From: Synechococcus sp. UW140
GTDB taxonomy: Bacteria > Cyanobacteriota > Cyanobacteriia > PCC-6307 > Cyanobiaceae
Assembly: GCA_945860085.1 (NCBI GenBank)
Contig: CAMAPJ010000014.1
Coordinates: forward strand, 1-42,400
Length of the DNA stretch: 42,400 nt
Direction: 5' to 3'
A program made the position numbers and the translations under genes. The notes under the pieces are model-generated. The model worked only from the letters and a program-made list of their open reading frames with translations, had not been told where the DNA came from and made no database searches. Positions 25,842 through 34,977 of the stretch are shown in pieces (the stretch's first letter is position 1; every line of letters begins with the position of its first letter).

Positions 25842-26843
25842 CTACAGGTGTTGCAGATTTGGATAGGCGGTGAGCAGCTCCTCGGTGCTGAGCACCTCAC
25901 CGACCCCCTCTGGCTGCCAGATCACCTCCAGGGCCAGCAGGTCAGTGGAAGAGACCGAACCGAGCAACCGCAGGGCTTCGCGCAGGTCTTCGTCGGACTT
26001 GAGCGGTTTGAGGTTGAGCCGTGAGCGACTGGCCACCAGCAAGGTCACGGCGATGTAGTCACTGGCGGCATCGGCATTACCCGCCACCCCGGGGCGATCC
26101 TCCAGCTTCTGGCCGCCCACGTTGCTGGTCACCTCGCGGCTGAGCTTGCTGCGCTCGGTCATCGAGAGCCGGTTGAAGGTGGATTCGGCGGCCGCAAAGG
26201 GCACCTGGCCCACTTCCGTGTTCGCGTAAACCCAGAGATCCGGATGGCGCAACAGGGCCAAGGTGGTGTCTTGCAGCACCCGTTGCAGGCCTGCGTTGGA
26301 GCTGGTGTCGGCACTGGCCGCCAGGCCACGCAGGTCGTCCTGCAGATCGCGGGCGCTGGCAAGCAGGCCCACCTGCATCTGGGCGATCGCCACCGGACCA
26401 TCAGGCCGGTAGGAGGCAATCGGGCCCGCCTCACCAGAGCCGATGGCGCCACCACCGCCGCCGCCACCCCGCAGGGCATTGGCAAGCAGGCCCACGACCG
26501 CCATCAGGATCAGGAAGCCGAACAGTCCCCCGCCACCGAAGCCAAAGAAAGGAATCAGGAAGGGAAAGCCGATGCCGCCGCCGCCGCCGCGCGAATAGCC
26601 GCCGCCGCCATAACCGCCCCCGTAACTGCCACCGCCGCCGCCATAGCTACGGGGCATGGGCGAAGAGCGGAAACTGCCGCCGCCGATGCGGCCGCCACTG
26701 GCGGCCATGGCGGGCTTGGGCACCACCAGCAACACAGCCAGAAGGACCGGCAGCAACAGGCCGCTGCAGAGCCGGCGCCAGAGCAGGGGCGAGCGCAGGC
26801 AAAGGCGCTCGCCGGAGGGTTGAGTCGAGCGGGAAAAGGCCAA
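25842..26843 (-). CDS. DUF1517 family exported/membrane protein
   Basis: A protein of about 333 residues. It has a signal-like N terminus (LCSGLLLPVLLAVLLVVPKPAMAASGG), then a Gly/Tyr/Ser repeat stretch (YGGGGGSYGGGYGGGGYSRGGGGG), a hydrophobic span (GLFGFLILMAVVGLLANAL) and a cytosol- or lumen-facing domain of about 200 residues typical of DUF1517 (VAIAQMQVGLLASARDLQDDLRGLA, LLRHPDLWVYANTEV, YIAVTLLVASRS, SVSSTDLLALEVIWQPEG). The family is common in cyanobacteria and plastids; its function is unknown. No ATG precedes the signal; TTG 26843 is used and is uncertain. It lies downstream of thiS on the same strand, 26 bases away. Confidence 0.85.
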   Translation of the reverse strand: MAFSRSTQPSGERLCLRSPLLWRRLCSGLLLPVLLAVLLVVPKPAMAASGGRIGGGSFRSSPMPRSYGGGGGSYGGGYGGGGYSRGGGGGIGFPFLIPFFGFGGGGLFGFLILMAVVGLLANALRGGGGGGGAIGSGEAGPIASYRPDGPVAIAQMQVGLLASARDLQDDLRGLAASADTSSNAGLQRVLQDTTLALLRHPDLWVYANTEVGQVPFAAAESTFNRLSMTERSKLSREVTSNVGGQKLEDRPGVAGNADAASDYIAVTLLVASRSRLNLKPLKSDEDLREALRLLGSVSSTDLLALEVIWQPEGVGEVLSTEELLTAYPNLQHL

Positions 26844-26869
26844 GACCGGAGACCGGAAGTCCTGGAAAT

Positions 26870-27097
26870 CTAGGAACCACCCCCCACGATGGTGACCACT
26901 TCCAGGGCGTCGGCTTGCCGAACCGGCTGCTGCGGCCAATGGCGGCGGGCCAAGATCTCGCCGTTGAACTCCACCACCACCAGCTCGGGCCGGTAGCCAA
27001 AATGCTCCAACACGGCCTGCAGGTTTAGGCCGCCCGGGCAGGAGCGCTGCTCGCCATTGAGCCGCAGGCTGATCGGCTCCAGAGCTAGGTCCGTCAT
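26870..27097 (-). CDS. thiS: Sulfur carrier protein ThiS
   Basis: A 75-residue ubiquitin-like protein ending in IVGGGS. The family ends in Gly-Gly, whose thiocarboxylate donates sulfur to the thiazole ring of thiamine. Here one Ser follows the GGG, so either the final residue is removed before activation or the carrier works with a one-residue overhang; some cyanobacterial ThiS proteins show similar tails. The conserved LNGEQRSCPGGLNLQAVLEHFG and VVVEFNGEILARRHW are present. The ATG overlaps the stop of thiE (ATGA), so the pair is translationally coupled. Confidence 0.94.
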   Translation of the reverse strand: MTDLALEPISLRLNGEQRSCPGGLNLQAVLEHFGYRPELVVVEFNGEILARRHWPQQPVRQADALEVVTIVGGGS

Positions 27098-28302
27098 GGT
27101 TGAGCCACCCTGACCTGGGCCAGGCGCGCCAATAGTGCGGCGCTGGCGGCACCGGGATCGGTGGCCTCGATGATCGCCCGCACCACCGCCACCCGGTTGG
27201 CGCCAGCCGAAAGGGCCGCCTCGAGGCTGGTGGCATCAATGCCGCCGATGGCGAAAAAAGGGATCGGGCTTTCAGCGGCGGCCTGGCGCACGTAGTCGAG
27301 GCCGACCGGATCGCGGCCCGGTTTGGTGGGGGTGGCGTTCACAGGGCCAACCCCGACGTAGTCACAGCCGTCGGCCACGGCCTGCTGCAGCTGCTCGAGC
27401 CGGTGGCTGCTGCGGCCGATCAGGCGATCGGGGCCCAGCAGGCGCCGGGCGATGGCAGGGGGTAGGTCGTCCTGGCCTAGGTGCACCCCATCGGCGTCCA
27501 CGGCCAGGGCCAGATCAAGGCGGTCGTTGACCAGAAACAGGGCGCCATGGCGGGCGCAGAGCTGGCGCAGGGCCCGGGCTTCGGCCAGCCGCTGCCGGTC
27601 GGTGATCGCCGGCCCACCCCCAGCAGGCGCTTCTGGCTTGGCCCGGTATTGGACAAGCCGCACACCCGCCTCCAGGGCTGCTACCACCACCGACTCCAGG
27701 TTCGGGGCCGGGCTCGTGACCAGATACAGCTGGCAGTGCTGCAGCAGCTCGCGACGCCAGCCGGGGCCGGCGGCGGCCCGCAACACGTCCACCTCCAAGT
27801 CATAGAGGCCGTAGCGGATGGCGGCGGCTTCTACCGCCAAGGGGCCCTCCAGCCCCCGGCCGAATTCCTCCAGCACCCGCAGGGCCTCCTGGACCCGGCC
27901 GCAGTTGGCCGCCACCACGGCTGCGGCCCCGTGTCGCTCAGCCTGGGCCCCATGGGCCATGCCCGCAGCAGGATCGGTGGCCGTGTGGCGGGCCAGCTTG
28001 TAGCTCGCTTCGTGGCAACGGCCGAGGCGCTGGCGAAAATCCTTGGTGCGGCTCACCAGATCGGGGCGTTCCAAACCAAAACGACACCAGTCTTCAATCA
28101 CCCGCAGCCCTTCGCGGGCCCGATCGAGGTTGGCGTCAAGCAAGCGCTCGATCGCCCGGTGCTCCAGGGCCGCAGCTGACCCGGGCGGCGGGGCGGCGGA
28201 CAGGGGTTCGCCAGATTGCCCTTGATCAGGTTGCGCTTGGTCAGATAGGGGTTCGACGGGTCCCGGTTCGGTGCGGAGACTGGGGATCGGGGCAGGGGCC
28301 AT
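27094..28302 (-). CDS. thiE: Thiamine-phosphate synthase with N-terminal ThiD2-like domain
   Basis: A 402-residue protein. The C-terminal half (about 195-400) is ThiE, which joins hydroxymethylpyrimidine diphosphate with thiazole phosphate; visible motifs are VQYRAKPE, LFLVNDRLDLALAVDADGVHLGQDDLP, GRSSH, YVGVGPVNATPTKPG and FFAIGGID. The N-terminal half (AIERLLDANLDRAREGLRVIEDWCRFGL...ANCGRVQEALRVLEEFGRGL) is the helical extension, called ThiD2 in Pfam, found on cyanobacterial ThiE. A Pro/Gln-rich leader of about 40 residues precedes it. ATG 28302 was chosen; a TTG 8 codons upstream is possible. thiS follows with an ATGA overlap. Confidence 0.95.
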   Translation of the reverse strand: MAPAPIPSLRTEPGPVEPLSDQAQPDQGQSGEPLSAAPPPGSAAALEHRAIERLLDANLDRAREGLRVIEDWCRFGLERPDLVSRTKDFRQRLGRCHEASYKLARHTATDPAAGMAHGAQAERHGAAAVVAANCGRVQEALRVLEEFGRGLEGPLAVEAAAIRYGLYDLEVDVLRAAAGPGWRRELLQHCQLYLVTSPAPNLESVVVAALEAGVRLVQYRAKPEAPAGGGPAITDRQRLAEARALRQLCARHGALFLVNDRLDLALAVDADGVHLGQDDLPPAIARRLLGPDRLIGRSSHRLEQLQQAVADGCDYVGVGPVNATPTKPGRDPVGLDYVRQAAAESPIPFFAIGGIDATSLEAALSAGANRVAVVRAIIEATDPGAASAALLARLAQVRVAQP

Positions 28303-28401
28303 GGAGATCGATGGGAAGGGGAGCAAACCGTGCTGGGGACAACCAGTTGGGGGCAGGCCACCTGCCTAGGTTGGGCGAGCTTCCCATGCAACGGATCAGC
28401 A

Positions 28402-28518
28402 ATGGATCAAGGCGGATCCGAGAGCGCGATGGGACTACTGGTGACGGGAATTCTGGTGCTGGGGGGCATCGCCGTCTTCATCAGCTGGGGTCTCAGTAAC
28501 GCCTACCTGCCCAACTGA
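28402..28518 (+). CDS. Small single-span membrane protein (38 residues)
   Basis: ATG 28402 opens a frame of 38 residues with a short polar head (MDQGGSESAM), one clear membrane helix (GLLVTGILVLGGIAVFISWG) and a short tail (LSNAYLPN). The size and layout resemble the tiny subunits of photosynthetic or NDH complexes, but it does not match any that I know (not PsaM, PsbX, PsbN, Psb30, PetN or PetL). It lies between divergent thiE and convergent ribF. A function in the thylakoid is only a guess. Confidence 0.65.
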   Translation: MDQGGSESAMGLLVTGILVLGGIAVFISWGLSNAYLPN

Positions 28519-28643
28519 ATCGGTCAACCTTCGTCGACCCGAGGGCCTTAACCCGCGGTGGCATCAAGCGAGTGATCAAGGGCGTGTTGGAGGGCGTGGT
28601 GTTCGCCTGATCAAGGGGCCAAGCTCGGGGAGCAGAGCCAGCC

Positions 28644-29585
28644 TCAGGCCGGCCCTGCGGCAGCCTCGAGCAGGGCCTGGGCCCGCTCGGCGTCAGCGGC
28701 GATCTGGGCCTTGAGAGCATCGAGATCGACAAAGGTCTGTTGGTGGCGCAGCAGCGCCACCGGCTCCACCTGGAGCTCGGCCCCGACCAGCTCCAGGCTG
28801 CGGCCCAGCAGGTGCACCTCCACCGCCGAGGGGGCCAGGGGATCGACCGTGGGCTGGGGGCCCAGGTTCATCACGGCCGCCCAGGGTTCGCCGCCATTGA
28901 CCCGGGCCCAGGCGGCATACACCCCCTCCTGGGGCAGGAACTTGCGGCCATCCACCTGGAGATTGGCGGTGGGCCAGCCCAACTGGCGCCCCAGCTGGCG
29001 TCCCTGCACCACCTGACCACTGAAGCGATAGGGGCGCTCTAGCAGGCGGGCAGCTTCGGCCAGGTTGCCGCTGGCGAGGGCCCGGCGAATGCGGCTGCTG
29101 CTGAAGCGCTCAGGCCCATCCCAGAGCATCGGTACAACCGTGACACCAATGCCCAGGCCCTCACCAATCCGAACCAGAGCAGCCGCATCGCCGCTGCGAC
29201 CGGCGCCAAAGCGGAAGTTTTCGCCAACGGCGATCTGGCCCGCCTGCAGCTGGTCCACCAACACCTGCTGCACGAAGGCCTCCGGGCTGAGCTGGGCGAG
29301 GGCCAGGCTGAAGGGCACCAGCACCAGCTGGCCAATGCCTAGGGGCTCCAGCAGGCAGAGTTTTTCCGCCGGCAGATCCAGGCGCAGGCGGCTGTCGCCG
29401 TAGAGCACCTCGCGGGGATGGGGCCAGAAGCTCACCACCGTGGCCAGCAACGGCACTCCGGCGGGGCTGCTGCTGCCCGTAACCGCCGCAATCACGCGAC
29501 GATGGCCGCGATGCAGACCATCAAAGCTGCCGAGGGCTACCGCGGTCGGGCCTTGGGCCCCGTCCGGGGAACGAAGGGGAATCAC
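28644..29585 (-). CDS. ribF: Bifunctional riboflavin kinase / FAD synthetase
   Basis: A 313-residue enzyme that phosphorylates riboflavin to FMN and adenylylates it to FAD. The N-terminal FAD synthetase domain has GSFDGLHRGHRRVI and ENFRFGAGRSGD; SSSRIRRAL carries the nucleotidyltransferase-like SSTxIR motif. The C-terminal kinase domain has GRQLGRQLGWPTANL, GVYAAWARVNG and VEVHLLG. The start is GTG 29585; no ATG is available in frame. Confidence 0.96.
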   Translation of the reverse strand: MIPLRSPDGAQGPTAVALGSFDGLHRGHRRVIAAVTGSSSPAGVPLLATVVSFWPHPREVLYGDSRLRLDLPAEKLCLLEPLGIGQLVLVPFSLALAQLSPEAFVQQVLVDQLQAGQIAVGENFRFGAGRSGDAAALVRIGEGLGIGVTVVPMLWDGPERFSSSRIRRALASGNLAEAARLLERPYRFSGQVVQGRQLGRQLGWPTANLQVDGRKFLPQEGVYAAWARVNGGEPWAAVMNLGPQPTVDPLAPSAVEVHLLGRSLELVGAELQVEPVALLRHQQTFVDLDALKAQIAADAERAQALLEAAAGPA

Positions 29586-29737
29586 GCTCTAGCCACCGTC
29601 ACCCTCGTCAAGTCGATTCTCCCATGGCGGCTTTGGGCCCGGGCCGCCAGGCTGGCGGCAACGGCGCCCTGGCCGAGATTGGTTCGGCCGTGGCAAGTTT
29701 GGGCGGCTCGCGGCCTTGCCGCCCCCGCCCCCTCCCG

Positions 29738-30325
29738 ATGGCCGATCGCCTCGACCTCCAGCTCATCTCTGCAGCCCTGCGCCGGGTGGGCTGGGTGCGC
29801 TTCTGGATCCAGCTGGTGCTGGCGGTGGTGGTAGTGGGTGTGTTGCTGTTCAGCAACATCGGCGGCCAGTTAGCTGGCCGCAGCGAGCGGGCCCTCGGCC
29901 TCGGCCCCGGTCTCTCGATGACGACCCTGGCTTTCCTGGTGCTGCTCTGGAGCCTGTGGCAGAGCTGGCTGGTGGTGCGCTGCGGCCGGGCCATCAACAG
30001 CGCCGCCCGGCCCAGCAAGGGCGAAACCGTCAAGCTGGTCAAGCGGGGGCTGCTCGCCGACCTAGTGGGCCTGAGCCTAGCTTCCGTGGGCTACCAGGCG
30101 ATGGCGGGCAGCCTGTTTGTGCAAGCCTCGATGCAGGTGCCCGGCTTCATCGGCGGCCAGATCGCCATCCAACCGGGCGGACGCCCCAACTTGATGGGCT
30201 ACCCAATCAGCTCGATTGAGATGCTCTCGGTGCTCAGCAACACCCAGGTGTTGTTCGCCCATCTGATCGGGATAGGGATCAGTCTCTGGTTGCTGCAACG
30301 CCTTTATCGGCCTAACGCCAGCTGA
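29738..30325 (+). CDS. DUF3611 family membrane protein
   Basis: A 195-residue protein with four hydrophobic segments (VRFWIQLVLAVVVVGVLLFSN, TTLAFLVLLWSLWQSWLVV, LLADLVGLSLASVGYQAMAGSLF, VLFAHLIGIGISLWLLQRL). The pattern and the ISAALRRVGWVRFWIQLV start fit DUF3611, the family that includes the plastid inner-envelope protein Tic21/PIC1. The cyanobacterial function is unsettled. ATG 29738 was used because the open frame upstream is Pro/Arg-rich and not protein-like. It converges with surE. Confidence 0.85.
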   Translation: MADRLDLQLISAALRRVGWVRFWIQLVLAVVVVGVLLFSNIGGQLAGRSERALGLGPGLSMTTLAFLVLLWSLWQSWLVVRCGRAINSAARPSKGETVKLVKRGLLADLVGLSLASVGYQAMAGSLFVQASMQVPGFIGGQIAIQPGGRPNLMGYPISSIEMLSVLSNTQVLFAHLIGIGISLWLLQRLYRPNAS

Positions 30326-30333
30326 GAGGCGAG

Positions 30334-31128
30334 CTAGATCCCAGGCAGCGTCGGCAGGGCCGCCGGATTGCCGCGCCAGAACAGCTCTGGCTGCAGGGGG
30401 GAGAGGGACACGCCCCCTGCAGCCACATGGGCCACGTCCGTGGGCCAGTCGAGCGGGCCCGCCACGGCTGCGTCGATGTCATCGACCACCTCTCCAGCCA
30501 GCCAGTAATAGGTGCGGCCGCGGGGATCGGAGCGTTTATCGAACTGGTCGATGTAGCGGCGCACCGCCGTGCGGCACCAGCGCAGGGGCCCCAGCGAGCC
30601 CTGGGGCAACGGAGGCACATTGAGGTTGAGCAGCAGGCCCTCGGGCCAGCCCTGGCCATAGGTGTGTTCGGCCACATCCAAGGCCAGGCGGGCCGCCGGT
30701 TCAAAGTGGCGCCACTGGAAATCGGCACAGCTCACGGCCAGGGCCGGCAAGCCCTCGATCGTGCCCTCCATCGCCGCTGAAACCGTGCCGGAATAGAGGA
30801 CATCGGTGCCCAGATTGGGGCCGTGGTTGATGCCCGAAAGCACCAAATCGGGCGGCTCATCCAGCAGGCGAAACAGGGCGAGCTTGACGCAATCGGACGG
30901 GGTGCCGCTGCAGGCCCAGGCGGTCACCCCCTCGCCGAACAGTTCATCGGCCCGCTCGGCCCTCAGGGGCGTCTGCAAGGTGAGGCCATGGCCAGTGGCC
31001 GAGCGCTCCTGGTCCGGGCAGACCACCGTGACCTTGTGACCACGGCGGGCGGCCTCGGCGGCTAAGGCGCGGATGCCGGCGGCGAACACCCCGTCGTCGT
31101 TGCTGATCAGGATCCGCAAAGGGGCCAT
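30334..31128 (-). CDS. surE: 5'/3'-nucleotidase SurE
   Basis: A 264-residue metal-dependent phosphatase acting on nucleoside monophosphates and related substrates. The metal site is seen in [17 protein letters not shown] (DD pair near residues 10-11) and in the [25 protein letters not shown] block. [14 protein letters not shown] is also conserved. The ATG at 31128 is followed directly by the family N terminus. It diverges from pheS across 80 bases. Confidence 0.97.
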   Translation of the reverse strand: MAPLRILISNDDGVFAAGIRALAAEAARRGHKVTVVCPDQERSATGHGLTLQTPLRAERADELFGEGVTAWACSGTPSDCVKLALFRLLDEPPDLVLSGINHGPNLGTDVLYSGTVSAAMEGTIEGLPALAVSCADFQWRHFEPAARLALDVAEHTYGQGWPEGLLLNLNVPPLPQGSLGPLRWCRTAVRRYIDQFDKRSDPRGRTYYWLAGEVVDDIDAAVAGPLDWPTDVAHVAAGGVSLSPLQPELFWRGNPAALPTLPGI

Positions 31129-31208
31129 CGCGGCTCGGCTGGCTCAGGGTTCAGCCAGAACGGTAGGGGGGTGGCTGCTTAAGCTCCAGTTCTGAACGAG
31201 ACAGCTGC

Positions 31209-32216
31209 GTGAGCGCCACCCCCAGCCTGCAGGAGCTCACCGGCCAGCTGGAGCAGCTCGAAGCCCAGGCCGCCGATGCGATCGCGGCCGCCAGCAACTC
31301 CAGCGAACTGGAAAACCTGCGGGTGGGCCTGCTCGGCAAGAAGGGCCAACTTTCTGCCGTGCTCGGGGCCATGGGCAAGCTGGCAGCCGAAGAGCGGCCG
31401 CTGATGGGCCAGCGGGCCAACGTGCTCAAGGAACTGGTGCAGGACTTGCTTAGCCAGCGGCTGGAGGCAGTGAAATCAGCGGCCCTGCTGGAGCGGATCG
31501 GCCAGGAATCGCTCGATGTCACGGCCCCAAGCAGCTTCATTCCGCCGGGCCATCGCCACCCGCTGATCAGCACGATTGAAGAAATCGTTGATATTTTTGC
31601 CGGCCTCGGTTATCGCGTCGAAGAAGGGCCGGAAATCGAAACCGACCACTACAACTTCACCGCCTTGAACATCCCGCCCCATCACCCGGCGCGGGACATG
31701 CAGGACACCTTTTATCTCTCCGGCAACGATCTGCTGCGCACCCACACCTCGCCTGTGCAGATCCGCCATCTTGAAAAAAATCCGCCGCCGGTGCGGATCG
31801 TCGCCCCGGGGAGGGTCTATCGGCGCGATGCAGTCGATGCCACCCACTCGCCGGTGTTCCACCAAGTTGAGGTGCTGGCGATTGATGAAGGGCTGGATTT
31901 CAGCCACCTGCGCGGCACGGTGACCACCTTCCTGCAACAATTTTTTGGTGATTTACCCGTGCGTTTCCGCGCCAGCTATTTCCCCTTTACCGAGCCCTCC
32001 GCCGAGGTGGATGTGCAGTGGCGCGGCCGCTGGCTTGAGGTGATGGGTTGCGGCATGGTCGATCCGGCGGTGTTGGAGGGGCTAGGTCTCGATCCGGAGC
32101 GCTGGAGTGGCTTCGCCGCTGGTCTTGGCGTGGAGCGCTTCTGCATGGTGCGCCACGGCGTTGATGACATCCGCCGCCTGTTCACCAGCGACCTGCGCTT
32201 CCTCGAGCAATTCTGA
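31209..32216 (+). CDS. pheS: Phenylalanine--tRNA ligase alpha subunit
   Basis: A 335-residue catalytic subunit. The N-terminal coiled coil ([25 protein letters not shown]) binds tRNA. The class II core has [53 protein letters not shown] (motif 1 region), [24 protein letters not shown] (motif 2) and [21 protein letters not shown] (motif 3). The beta subunit is elsewhere. The start is GTG 31209. The stop overlaps the first unit of a short downstream direct repeat. Confidence 0.98.
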   Translation: MSATPSLQELTGQLEQLEAQAADAIAAASNSSELENLRVGLLGKKGQLSAVLGAMGKLAAEERPLMGQRANVLKELVQDLLSQRLEAVKSAALLERIGQESLDVTAPSSFIPPGHRHPLISTIEEIVDIFAGLGYRVEEGPEIETDHYNFTALNIPPHHPARDMQDTFYLSGNDLLRTHTSPVQIRHLEKNPPPVRIVAPGRVYRRDAVDATHSPVFHQVEVLAIDEGLDFSHLRGTVTTFLQQFFGDLPVRFRASYFPFTEPSAEVDVQWRGRWLEVMGCGMVDPAVLEGLGLDPERWSGFAAGLGVERFCMVRHGVDDIRRLFTSDLRFLEQF

Positions 32217-32266
32217 GCAGACAGCCTGAGGGGCGGCATTGAGCAGGCAGCCTGAAGGGCCAATTT
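32215..32266. repeat. Two 26-base tandem units after pheS
   Basis: Two units, 32215-32240 and 32241-32266, share GAGCA(G)(A/G)CAGCCTGA(G/A)GGGC and end in ATT/TTT; a third partial unit starts GAGCGGCC at 32267. The first unit begins inside the pheS stop codon. No coding role is seen. It looks like a local duplication in the spacer before nadK. Confidence 0.7.
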
Positions 32267-32341
32267 GAGCGGCCAGGTCGACCGGCCGGCCACTGCGGGC
32301 CCTCCCGCCCATAAACTCCCTAAGCCCCCTGCAAACGATCG

Positions 32342-33256
32342 GTGCCCCGCGTCGGACTGATCGTCAACGACGGCAAAGACCTCGCCCTGCACACCGCCGA
32401 CGCGATCGAGTCAAGGCTGGCGGGGGCTGGCTACGACGTGCTGCGGGTGAGCAGCGCCGGCGGCATGGTGGGCTTCGCCAACCCGGACCAGCACCTGCGC
32501 ACCCTCGGCTACGCGGCCTGCGTACCCGCCAGCTTTCGCACCGACCTGGAGCTGGCGGTGGTGCTCGGCGGCGATGGCACGGTGCTGTCGGCGGCCCGCC
32601 AAACGGCACCGATCGGCGTACCGATCCTGACAATTAATACCGGCCACCTCGGCTTCCTGGCCGAGGCCTACCTGCCCGAACTGGACCAGGCCCTCGACCA
32701 GGTGATTGCCGGCGACTGGACCGTGGAAGAACGCACCATGCTGGTGGTGAGCGTGATGCGGGGCGAGCAGCGGCGCTGGGAGGTGCTTTGCCTCAACGAG
32801 ATGGCCCTGCACCGGGAACCGCTCACCAGCATGTGCCATTTCGAGATCGCCATCGGCCGCCATGCCCCGGTAGATATCGCCGCCGATGGGGTGATCCTCT
32901 CCACCCCCACCGGCTCCACCGCCTACGCCCTTAGCGCCGGGGGGCCGGTGATCACGCCCGATTGTCCGGTGCTGCAGCTCACCCCGATCGCGCCCCATTC
33001 CCTGGCGTCGAGAGCCCTGGTGTTCAGTGATCGCGAACCGGTCACGGTGTTTCCGGCCACGCCGGAGCGATTGATGATGGTGGTGGATGGCAGTGCTGGT
33101 TGCTATGTGTGGCCGGAAGATCGGGTCTTGATCCGCCGTAGTGACCATGGGGTGCGGTTTGTGCGCCTGGCCAACCATGAGTTTTTCCAGGTGTTGCGCA
33201 ACAAGCTGGGCTGGGGCCTGCCCCATGTGGCCAAACCCGGCAATGGGCTTGGCTAG
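32342..33256 (+). CDS. nadK: NAD kinase
   Basis: A 304-residue ATP-NAD kinase that makes NADP. The GGDG motif with its catalytic Asp is in [24 protein letters not shown], the second conserved block [11 protein letters not shown] and [16 protein letters not shown] are intact. Cyanobacteria usually carry two NAD kinases of this fold; which one this is cannot be told here. The start is GTG 32342, matching [14 protein letters not shown] at the N terminus. It is followed after 50 bases by the response-regulator-like gene. Confidence 0.96.
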   Translation: MPRVGLIVNDGKDLALHTADAIESRLAGAGYDVLRVSSAGGMVGFANPDQHLRTLGYAACVPASFRTDLELAVVLGGDGTVLSAARQTAPIGVPILTINTGHLGFLAEAYLPELDQALDQVIAGDWTVEERTMLVVSVMRGEQRRWEVLCLNEMALHREPLTSMCHFEIAIGRHAPVDIAADGVILSTPTGSTAYALSAGGPVITPDCPVLQLTPIAPHSLASRALVFSDREPVTVFPATPERLMMVVDGSAGCYVWPEDRVLIRRSDHGVRFVRLANHEFFQVLRNKLGWGLPHVAKPGNGLG

Positions 33257-33306
33257 TCCTTCTGGCACTGACCAACCCAGCTCCATTCGGCTGAGATCGC
33301 TCCTCC

Positions 33307-34035
33307 TTGACCCCTTCCCCTGCTCCGCAACCGGCCACCAGGCCCCAGGCGCCCTCTGAGTTGTTACTGCTCGGGGCGGCGGCCAGGGCGCTGGCACCCC
33401 GGCTAGAGGCCTCCGGCTATGGCTGCCTCCAGGCTGATCACCAAGACCCGAGCAGCTGGGGCCAGCCGGATCTGGTAGTGCTGTCAGCGGAGGCGGCCGG
33501 AGCCATCGCCCAGTTACGAGGGCAACTGCCTGCGGTGCCCTTGCTTCTCGATATCGAAAGCGACAGCGTCATGGGCCGCTCAGAGACCCTCAGCAGCGGC
33601 GCCCATGACTTCTGGCTGTCCTCGGCCGGGCCGAGCGACCTGTTGATGCGCCTGAGGCTGCATACGAATCTGGTCAAACGGGCCGCAGCCCACAACAATC
33701 GCCTACGGCTAGCGGATCTCTCCTTGGTGCCTGGGCGCCAGGAGGCTTGGCGGGGCCAGCGAGCCTTGGCCCTCACCGCCCGGGAATTCGCCCTACTGCA
33801 GCTGCTGCTGCAAAAGGCCGGCGCCGTGGTGAGCCGCGAGACGATCCTGCAGGTGGTCTGGCCCGATCAGGACAGTGGCGCCAGCAACATCATCGAGGTG
33901 TATGTGCGCTACCTGCGCCAGAAACTGGAGCTCGGCGGAGAACGACGCCTGATCCATACCGTGCGCGGCCTGGGGTATTGCCTAGCGGAAAGCCTGCCCA
34001 AGAACTTACCCAAGCCCCCGTTGAAAGCCCGTTGA
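33307..34035 (+). CDS. OmpR/PhoB-like regulator with a non-phosphorylatable receiver
   Basis: A 242-residue protein with a receiver-like N-terminal domain (about 17-122) and a winged-helix DNA-binding domain (about 140-230: LTAREFALLQLLLQKAGAVVSRETILQVVW...NIIEVYVRYLRQKLE...IHTVRGLGYCL). The receiver keeps the general fold but lacks the key residues. The acidic pair after the first strand is absent (LLLLGAAA), the phospho-acceptor Asp is Ser60 (PDLVVLSAE), and the conserved Lys is Ser (FWLSSAG). It should therefore work without phosphorylation, or respond to another signal. TTG 33307 is the only usable start that includes the first strand. No sensor kinase is nearby. Confidence 0.85.
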   Translation: MTPSPAPQPATRPQAPSELLLLGAAARALAPRLEASGYGCLQADHQDPSSWGQPDLVVLSAEAAGAIAQLRGQLPAVPLLLDIESDSVMGRSETLSSGAHDFWLSSAGPSDLLMRLRLHTNLVKRAAAHNNRLRLADLSLVPGRQEAWRGQRALALTAREFALLQLLLQKAGAVVSRETILQVVWPDQDSGASNIIEVYVRYLRQKLELGGERRLIHTVRGLGYCLAESLPKNLPKPPLKAR

Positions 34036-34213
34036 AAGTCGCGCCAAGCAGTGCCGAACAACGCAGCCAACCCTCTGGATCCAGCTCAAGCGAGCCTTGC
34101 GCCCACCCCCTTGCTGGGCGAGCCCCTGCTGGGCTAAGGCTTAATGGCCGGCAGGCCGATCGCCGCAATCCGAGCCAGCCAGTCCACACTCCCCCTGCAA
34201 GCTCAGAGTCGCC

Positions 34214-34702
34214 ATGCCCCCCACGCCTGCGCCACCGTCTGGGCCGCCCCAGTCCCTGCCGATCAGCGCCCAATGGTGTCTGGTGAGACAGCAGCAAGCG
34301 CCCCTGCAACCAGATCCGCCTTGCATCCTGTTAGAGCAGGCCACCACGCCCCAACAACAGCAATGGGGCCTGATGGGGCGCCCACCCCTGGCACCCCTGC
34401 GCGGCATGTGGTTTCCTTTTGAGTCGGCCATTGTCGTTAAGTTCTGGATGCATCGCACGCCAGCCCCCCTAGACATGGTGTTTGTGCGGGAAGGGCGGGT
34501 GATCGCGATCGAAGCCAACGCCTCTCCCTGCCTGCGGCTGCCCTGCCCCAGCTATGGCCCCGACGACCGATCTGATGGGGTGGTGGAACTGGGCGCCGGC
34601 CAAGCTGCTGCCCTGGGAATCGTGGTGGGGAGTCCGGCCCTAATTCAGGCCAAGACCAAGGGAAGCGCGCTGGTAACGGTTGGGGGCGCGCTTCAACCCT
34701 GA
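34214..34702 (+). CDS. DUF192 family protein
   Basis: A 162-residue protein whose second half matches DUF192: QQWGLMGRPPLAPLRGMWFPFESAIVVKFWMHRTPAPLDMVFVREGRVIAIEANASPCLRLPCPSYGP...VVELGAGQAAALGIVVGS. The family is a small beta-barrel of unknown function, often exported. Here the N-terminal 45 residues are Pro/Gln-rich with no convincing signal peptide, so the export signal is lost, cryptic or misassigned. The start is ATG 34214. It is the last core-like gene before the accessory region. Confidence 0.82.
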   Translation: MPPTPAPPSGPPQSLPISAQWCLVRQQQAPLQPDPPCILLEQATTPQQQQWGLMGRPPLAPLRGMWFPFESAIVVKFWMHRTPAPLDMVFVREGRVIAIEANASPCLRLPCPSYGPDDRSDGVVELGAGQAAALGIVVGSPALIQAKTKGSALVTVGGALQP

Positions 34703-34977
34703 GCAGGGAAGCTGGCCAATTCAAACAAAAGCGCAAACCAATTCAAGCTAGGTATTGCAGAATTAGCAAAAAATAAAATGTCCAGAGGTACGGGGCCTTA
34801 AGCCATCCAAGGCATGAGCAAGTCTTCGCAAAGCCAGCCCTTAGTCCTCAAGCCTAGTGGCTCAAACAGGCTACGGGGTTGCCATAGATGCAGGCATTGG
34901 CGCAAGCCAGCAAGGGCTAAAAGGTGGTTATGTTAGCCTTAAGCCTACGTGCTTGAAAGCGCCCAACTACCGTATTC
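34703..34977. other. AT-richer spacer before the orphan gene
   Basis: A gene-free stretch of 275 bases. Base composition drops sharply after 34720 (AATTAGCAAAAAATAAAATG at 34760-34779). It contains short repeated words (AGCCTAGTGGCTC and AGCCTACGTGCTT at about 34852 and 34943) and a run of GCxAGCAAG words. No tRNA, open frame or strong hairpin is evident. It probably holds the promoter of the orphan gene and marks the left edge of an accessory segment. Confidence 0.5.
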
